From NCBI GenBank assembly GCA_016705335.1, contig JADIYN010000059.1, positions 1 to 23,564 on the forward strand: a stretch of 23,564 nt of DNA, given 5' to 3'. The position numbers and the translations under genes are program-made. This DNA is from Draconibacterium sp. (GTDB lineage: Bacteria > Bacteroidota > Bacteroidia > Bacteroidales > Prolixibacteraceae). Below are positions 17,444-23,564 of this stretch, piece after piece; position 1 is the stretch's first letter, and the number at the start of each line of letters is the position of its first letter. The notes beneath the pieces were generated by a model. It did no database searches. It was not told where the DNA came from and worked only from the letters and a program-made list of their open reading frames with translations.

Positions 17444-19844
17444 TTATTCATATCGCAACGCCTCCACCGGATTCCGTGTTGCCGCTTTCCATGACTGAAA
17501 CGAAACAGTTAACAGCGCAATTCCCAATGCCAACATACCAGCCAAAGCAAAAATCCACCAACTTAAACTGGTTTTGTAGGCAAAGTTTTCGAGCCATTTA
17601 TTCATAGCATACCAGGCAATGGGAGTGGCGATTACAAAAGCGATGGCCACCCATTTTACAAAGTCTTTGTTAAGCATGGAAAGAATTTCAGATACTTTGG
17701 CGCCGTTAACTTTGCGGATACCGATTTCTTTAATGCGTTTGTTAATGATTAACAGCGTTAAGCCAAAAAGTCCAAGTGATGAAATAATAATGGCAAGAAC
17801 TGCAGCATAACCAATAATATGGCTCCATTTTTCTTCTGCCTGGTACCGTTGGTTTAACTGCTCATCCCAGAAATTAAAATTCATTGCCTTATCAGGTGCA
17901 ACTTTCTCCCAGGTTGTTTTTAAATAGGGAATTAGTTGGCTTATCTGAACCGGATTATATTTTATAAACATAAAATTTGCGTCTTCACCTTTTGATGGAA
18001 CCAGAATTAAGGGTTCTATTGCATCTTTCATCGAATCAAAATGAAAATCACTTATCAGGCCTAAAATCTGGTAATTTGTCCCGTATAAATCCACAAATTT
18101 GCCAACGGCATCACCACCCAAACCCAAACTGTTTATTAACTGCTCATTAATCAGAATTGAATGTGAGTTCACAGTTTCTTCCGTAAAATCGCGTCCCTGA
18201 ATAAGTTGCAAACCCAGGGTTGATACATAATTTGCATCCACTTTCAGAATTCGGGCGCGAATATTTTCACCTGCCTGATTTTTAATATACTCTGATGATT
18301 CTCCACTTATATAATTCCGGTTGGTGAAGGTTAAACCTGTAATTCCGGGGTACGTTTCAAATTGATCGCGAAGCGCCATCTTTTCACTGGCAGTGAGATG
18401 ATACACTTCCAAATCGATTGTATTATCCGAAGAAAAACCCAGGTCAGTGTATTTCAAGTAATTCGTTTGCCGTACTATGGAAATGGTTAAAACAATAAGG
18501 ATAATAGAAAGGCTGTATTGCATTGTTACAAAAATTCCAGTCACCAGGTTTTTGTGTGAAAGCCCTGTTTTTTCGGTGGTTTGAATCGCCGGTTTTTTTG
18601 CAATTAGTTTTAGAAAAGGAGCGATACTTGTCAACAAAGCGATTAGCAAAATGCTGAGAAAGGCAAACAAAACCAGGCTACCCACCGGAATTAACTGGGT
18701 ATAAATCTGGGTTGAAGCCAGCCGGTTGAAAGTTGGAATGAGAAAGAAAGCACCAACGGCGGCAACAACAAATGACATGGATACAATGAGCAGGTTTTCT
18801 GTAAGTTGAAGATTAAAAATATGCATGAAATTCGCTCCCATCATTTTGCGGATGTTCATGTCGGCAGCTTTCTTTAACGACTGTCCCACTGAAAGCAGGA
18901 TAAAATTACTACCGGCAATAATCAGAATAAGCATTCCAATTGCCATTAAAATATATAAACTACTTTTGGAGTTTCGGCTTTCATTGTCGGAGCTTGCTTC
19001 GTCCAAATAAACCTCTTTCAAAGGAGTAACTGACGGAGTAAAAGCATCTTTGGAATCGATTAAAACTTTTCGGCCTATATTTTTCTGAACGCCATCTTTA
19101 TAAAGTTCCGCAATTTCAGCCGTAACCAAACCGGCAGCCACTTTAGCATCGTCTTTTTGAAATAACCTGGTAGAAAACTGAAGAGTTTCCAAAAATATTA
19201 TTTGACTGGTTGAAAGAACGTTGGTATTTATATGGAATTACCGCATCAAACTGAATACTCGAATTTTCAGGTACATTTTCCAGAATGGCAGAAATTGTAA
19301 ACGGAATGTCGCCCGCCTTTGGAAAAAATACCGGTTGTCCGATCAATTCCTGTTTTGTACAGCCTTTTACCGCCTGAAGTTTGTCGGCCAAAGACGAGGT
19401 AATTGCAATTTCATCCGGGTTTTCCAGCAAATTCTGCTTGTCACCAAACAACACGTTGAAAGTAAACATTCTGAAAAAATCAGCTTGTGCAATTAAAACG
19501 GTTTCATCAAAATTCTGATTTTCGAATTTTAGGATTGGACCATGTGCCGTTCGAAATGCAGCGCTGTATTTTACCAGCGGAATTTTCTCTTTGATGATCT
19601 TTGACACCTCCTGGTCAAGATAAACTGTATTATCCTCTTGTCCGTTGGCATATTTCATTTTATAATCGACACGATAGATCAGATCTTTGTTCTGATGAAA
19701 ATGATTATACGAAAACTCCTGATTGACATATAAATAAATAAGTAACAGCACTGTAAATGAAACAGAAATACCAACTATTGTAATAAGTGAGTTGATTCTG
19801 TTTCGTAAAATATTTCGGAGTGAGAATAGAATATTTCGTTTCAT
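17444..19844 (-). CDS. P8: MacB/FtsX-family ABC transporter permease, one frameshift
   Basis: About 800 codons after mending one break. It starts MKRNILFSLRNILRNRINSL after an A-rich leader. TM1 (TIVGISVSFTVLLLIYLYV) is followed by NQEFSYNHFH, periplasmic domain 1 and ENVPENSSIQFD. The break is in a T5 run at 19154-19158: one base fewer gives FYQVISKDDAKVAAG and joins the two parts. The longer part holds TM2 (GSNFILLSVGQSL), the coupling motif NIRKMMGANF, TM3-TM5, periplasmic domain 2 with QGRDFTEE and LISDFHFDSM, EIGIRKVNGA and the tail IAWYAMNKWLENFAYKTSLSWW. Its first coupling motif lacks the usual leading E-V-G (ADMNIRKMMGA). Downstream comes the most complex junction in the array, with two kinds of palindrome and two further gene-tail remnants before P7. 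Confidence 0.9.
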
Positions 19845-19859
19845 AATAATTGTTTTTTT

Positions 19860-20022
19860 TTTTTAATATTTATCATTATGTATGGCTTACAGCGAATTAC
19901 TTTATTTCTCACCAACTCAGCCTGGGCAATGGCGACCCGGATCCCTTTGTTTTTTTGGGGGGGGCCCGGGTTTTTCTTTAAAAAACCTCTGGCCCTCATT
20001 TTAATCACACATTGGTTCAGAC
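19860..20022. repeat. Degraded copy of palindromic repeat A plus disturbed sequence between P9 and P8
   Basis: The end nearest P9 (tttaatcacac then ttggttcagac, about 20000-20022) matches the right arm of repeat A and abuts the P9 stop exactly as copy 2 abuts tail T2. Further left the likeness is weak: ccaactcagcctggg could correspond to the other arm, and ttatcattatgtatggctta to a spare tail. In between lies T7-G8-CCC-GGG-T5 (19950-19975), unlike anything else in the window. No gene is seen. Either the repeat has decayed or the sequence is poor here. Confidence 0.5.
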
Positions 20023-22426
20023 TTATTCATACCTCAGCGCCTCCCGGATTCCTTGTTGCCGCCTCCACGATTGAAACGAAACCGTCAACAGCGCAATTCC
20101 CAAAGCCAGCAAACCTGCAAGGGCAAAAATCCACCAACTTAAACTGGTTTTGTATGCAAAACTTTCGAGCCATTTATTCATGGCGTAGTATGCAATGGGT
20201 GTGGCAATTACAAAAGCAATTGCCACCCATTTTACAAAGTCTTTGTTGAGCATGGTCAATATTTCTGATATTTTGGCGCCATTGATTTTTCGAATGCCAA
20301 TTTCCTTTATACGATTTGTTGTATTAAATGAAACCAAACCTAAAAGACCCATGCTGCCTATCAGAATGGCAATCAGGGTAAAAAGCCCGATTAGTTTTCC
20401 CAATCTGGTTTCTGATTTATACTGTGCGTCAAAAGCTTTATCAAGAAAGTAATATTCAAACGGAATTTCATTGTTAAATTGTTTCCAATCTTCTTTCGTG
20501 GTTTTAATAATCTGAGACATGTCACCGGGTTGAATCCTAAGAGAAAGGAAGTTCTCGTACCCGGAATATTGCATAATCAGTGGTAAAGAGACTTCTCGCA
20601 AGGATTTCATGTTAAAATCGTTCACGATGCCAATTACTTTAAAATCCTGATTTTGGTTTTCACAATGTACAATTTGGCTGAAATCAGTAAATCCTAAAAT
20701 TTTAGCAGCTGCTTCATTTATAACAACATTATTGGCATCTGAACCCATATCATCGCTAAAGAACCGACCCTCTTTCATTTTAAATTTTAGAGTCTTCTGG
20801 TAATCAGCATCTACTCTCATATAGTTGAAATAAGACGATTTATCGCTACCTTTTATTCGGTAAATCATTTTTGATTCTTCGCTAATGGCGGGTGTTGTTG
20901 ATGAATAGGAAGCAGACAGAACATTTGGATTTTTAAGAATCTCGTTTTTAAAACTTTTCCGACTGGAGTAATCGATATTAAAAACGCCTTTAACAACCAG
21001 TACATTCTCCTTAACGTAACCTGGATTTTTATGCTGTAACAGATCAACCTGATTCCAAACAATAATGGTGCTAAAAAACAAAACAATAAAAACAACAAAT
21101 TGGAAAGTTACCAGTAAACCTCTCCAATTTTGATTAGTCTTACCTGTTTTGAAGATACCCTTTAGAATATCAGTCGCATTGACACGTGTAATAAATATTG
21201 CAGGATAACTGCCTGCTAAAATGGTTGTTAGAATTGGAAGAACAACAATTGTGGTTAGGGTAAACTTATTGAGAAAAAAGGCTGGTTTGATTATAAGTTC
21301 TGAATACGAATTGAGTAACGGTAAACTCACCAATAAAAAAATAACAGCTACAATAAGGGCTATCAGGCATTGTAAAAATATTTCCGCCAGAATTTGATAA
21401 ATAACCGTTTCCCGTGTTGAACCAATTATTTTTTTAACTCCAATTTCCTTTGTTCGCAAAACTGCCCTGGAAGTATTTAGATTTACAAAGTTAAAACAGG
21501 CGATAGTCATGATTAACAATCCTGTTATTCCCAATACCACAAGAAACCGAAAGTTCCCCGCAGTTTTTAGTTCTCCTCTGTAAATAGAAGAATGTAAATG
21601 AATATCTTTCAACGGCTGGAGTTCATATTTTAAGTAATTGCCTTTTTGTTCAAACTCAGCAAGAGTCAACCCCATTTTTGCAACAGTTGCTTTGAGGTAT
21701 TTCATCGGAAACTCGGCATATTTCTTTTGAAAGGATTTAATATCGGTTCCTTTCTTTACCAAAATGTAAGTGAAAAAGGAGATAGACTGAGCCCAACCTT
21801 CTTCCAGCTTTTCTTTTGGTAACGACGAAAATGAACCTAAATAATCAAACTGCAAGTGTGAGTTATGAGGAACAGGAGCTAAAATACCGGTGACAATAAA
21901 GTTCTTTTTTGAGCTCCCTATTAAGATTGATTTGCCTATGGGTTTCATTCCCAAAATATTTTGTCGCTGCTTTAGTTGACAATACAATGCTTTTAGGCTG
22001 ATTAAGGGCCAAATTCGGGTCGCCCTCCAATAATTTAAAATCAAATATTTTAAAAAGCGAAGGTTCCGCATACCAAATTTCATCCTCAAAGAACTTATTA
22101 TTATTGTATTGGGTAAGTATATTCTCAGCTAGGTAAATTCTAACACTCTCTTCAACTTCGGGCAAATCTGATTTTGCCGCAGAAGCCAGCGGCATTTCTG
22201 AAAAAGATGTAATTTCTTCAGTGTCGCCAAATTTTAAAGTCATAACACTTCGGAAAATTCGTTCGGACTTAGAATTATAGCGGTCGAAACTAAATTCATT
22301 AAATACATGAGTTGCGATATATATAAATGCCGCAAATCCAATTGCCAATCCCGCAATATTCAAAATGGAATAAAAACTGTTTTTGAATAAATTCCTTATC
22401 GCCGTTTTAAAAAATAGCTTAATCAT
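20023..22426 (-). CDS. P9: MacB/FtsX-family ABC transporter permease, one frameshift plus small indels in the tail
   Basis: About 801 codons after mending. It starts MIKLFFKTAIRNLFKNSFYS with TM1 (ILNIAGLAIGFAAFIYIATH) and NEFSFDRYN. The break lies near 21946-21954, between KYFGNE and PIGKSILIGSS; other members read DENPVGK here, so the reading frame is lost inside the family's own conserved motif. The rest is open: TM2 (IACFNFVNLNTSRAV), EIGVKKIIGS, TM3-TM5, periplasmic domain 2 (EGRFFSDD, GIVNDFNMKSL), EIGIRKINGA and the tail. The last residues read QSWRRQQGIREALRYE instead of QSWKAATRNPVEALRYE. Small deletions near 20044-20048 and 20061-20063 add up to three bases, so the frame returns and the ending EALRYE is kept. 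The stop at 20023 abuts the right arm of a palindromic repeat. Both junctions of this gene look disturbed. Confidence 0.88.
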
Positions 22427-22548
22427 TATATTTTATTCTATTCAACTTGTCAATATTTATATGCAGACCGTTTTATTAAAGTTATACCCATTCATTTCCC
22501 ATATTTTGAGTCAATAATCTTTAATTTCATTATTCATACCTCAACGCC
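22427..22548. other. AT-rich gap between P10 and P9 without a repeat
   Basis: No palindrome A or B, no tail remnant beyond the 20-odd bases left from P10's own ending, and no convincing Bacteroidota promoter (TTTG and TAnnTTTG pair) can be seen on the minus strand. It is longer than most gaps in the array, so an internal promoter remains possible. Confidence 0.4.
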
Positions 22549-22715
22549 TCAACCCGGGAAGTTTTCGAGCCATTTATACATGGCGTAGTATGCAATTGGC
22601 GTGGCGATTACAAATGCGATGACCACCCAGCGTACAAAATCTTTGTTTAAAAGCGTAAGAATTTCTGAAATTCTGGCACCGTTAACTTTTCGGATGCCGA
22701 TTTCCTTAATTTTAT
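22529..22715 (-). repeat. Shared 3' tail of P10 with internal deletion
   Basis: The outer 22 bp (22529-22550) and the inner part from aagttttcgagcc (22559 onward) match the array tail. About 110-118 bp between them is missing; the eight bases aacccggg (22551-22558) stand in its place. Confidence 0.8.
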
Positions 22716-23564
22716 TTTCACTGGCGATTACAGCCTGGCCAAAAAGCCCGAGACAGGCAATAAAAACGGCCAGAATGGTAAACAGACTTAACACGCCGGC
22801 AATCTGCCTGTCTTTTTTGTACAGGTTTTCGTAATCCTGGTCGAGAAAATGATATTCGAACGGTACACCCGGATTATTTTCTGACCAGATTTTATTAATA
22901 AAATCAAGTGTTTGCGGAATATTTCCGTTTATTCTGAAAAACAAAGTGCTGAAATACGATTCGGTAACTTCGTCGTTGTACAAGTGAAATACCTGCGGAT
23001 TGATTTTCTCGTGCAACGATTTGAAATACGTGTCTTTAATCACTCCAACAATAATTCCATCCTTTCCATAAAGTGAAAATTCGCTGCCAACAGGGTTTTT
23101 CAAGTCCCATTAAACGAACAGCTTCCTCGTTAACAATGTAATTTCGTTTATCGGCAGAAACTTCGTTTGAAAATTTCGGCCAGCTACAAACTCAACATTC
23201 ATCATTTTCAAATAATTGTCGTCAATTCGCGTGGTTTCCATCCCAACCGGATTTGGAACATTCCGATTCTGCCATTCGCCATTATTTTTCCATGCAATTC
23301 CAACAGTTCCGTTAATTTGCCGGTATGGCGGGCAGTCTTTTAAACTGATTTCTGAAATGTTTGGATTTTCGCTCAGCAGATGCCGAACCACGCCAATTTT
23401 CTCGTTAATGTTACCGCGTAAATAGGTAAATGCAACCTGGTCGGTATTAAATCCCAGTTTTTTGTGGTTGATAAATTGCATCTGTTTGTTTACACCAATG
23501 GCTGCAATAATGAGCAGAACCGCGATAATATTCTGAAAAACCACCATGCTTTTCAGGATTCCAG
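22549..23564 (-). CDS. P10: partial MacB/FtsX-family ABC transporter permease with truncated C-terminus and two frameshifts
   Basis: Only the second half is in the window; the frame is open at the right edge (GILKSMVVFQNIIAVLLIIA, helix 5). Periplasmic domain 2 follows, with AGRNF. A missing base in the A run 23170-23173 restores NFSNEVSADKRNY, and an extra base in T5 at 23096-23100 restores MGLENPVG. Then come GVIKDTYFKSL, helix 6 (LSLFTILAVFIACLGLFGQAV), EIGIRKVNGA and YYAMYKWLENF. The protein stops there as NFPG: about 110-118 bp of the array-wide tail (YKTELSWW through the AATRN stretch) is missing and replaced by aacccggg. The outer end of the tail (cgcctc through ttattc) remains at 22529-22550 but is not read in frame. 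Helix 8 is therefore absent, which would be expected to impair the protein unless this is an assembly fault. Confidence 0.82.

Noticed and set aside
17303..17607. Plus-strand open frames through repeat B
   Set aside because: They cross non-coding palindromic sequence and the antisense of P8. The composition is not protein-like.
1..23564. Invertible promoter or shufflon-type switch
   Set aside because: All repeated gene ends are in direct orientation and no recombinase gene is visible. Only deletion, duplication or conversion between copies is supported.
1..23564. tRNA, rRNA or riboswitch genes
   Set aside because: The gaps between genes are short and none has a recognisable tRNA or conserved RNA pattern.

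Overview
The window is almost entirely one tandem array of ten genes on the minus strand (transcription runs from high to low coordinates). Every gene encodes a member of the same family: a large MacB/FtsX-type ABC transporter permease of about 780-830 residues. Each has two copies of the module 'TM helix, periplasmic MacB_PCD domain, three-helix FtsX domain'. AT-rich DNA, A/T-rich gene leaders without a clear Shine-Dalgarno sequence, and this duplicated-FtsX architecture point to a Bacteroidota bacterium, perhaps Bacteroidales/Marinilabiliales-like. That placement is inference. No ATPase, membrane-fusion protein, outer-membrane channel, regulator, RNA gene or CRISPR array is visible.

Layout in transcription order: P10 (partial, 22549 to right edge), P9 (20023-22426), P8 (17444-19844), P7 (14756-17098), P6 (12229-14730), P5 (9855-12191), P4 (7308-9675), P3 (4862-7292), P2 (2378-4796), P1 (1-2346, runs off the left edge). 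Most gaps are 15-65 bp, which suggests one long transcript. Only P5, P6 and P7 are intact. The others carry one to four single-base frameshifts, nearly all in short homopolymers and all restorable to a continuous family-like reading frame, so many may be sequence errors.

The main signal is at the 3' ends. The paralogues differ widely over most of their length, but their last 50-95 codons are almost the same (WLENFAYKTELSWW ... FQSWKAATRNPVEALRYE). The tails are mosaic: variants reassort between genes, and in P5 similarity to the other genes stops abruptly. This suggests recombination or gene conversion between array members.

Three of the longer gaps (P5/P4, P8/P7, P9/P8) hold a second structure. 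A hairpin-type palindromic repeat starts at or within a few bases of the permease stop codon and is followed by an extra fragment of about 50 bp of the same permease 3' end (the W-x-AATRNPVEALRYE tail plus stop). At P8/P7 two unrelated palindromic repeats occur in series, giving three tails in a row. Both repeat families use the same boundaries: just after the stop, and just before the tryptophan codon of the tail. This 'palindrome plus spare gene tail' arrangement is the best candidate for something undescribed here.

The family is usually linked to export or envelope stress (MacB, LolCE and antimicrobial-peptide-type systems). The permeases would need an ATPase encoded elsewhere, probably upstream beyond the right edge. 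What the array transports cannot be read from the sequence.
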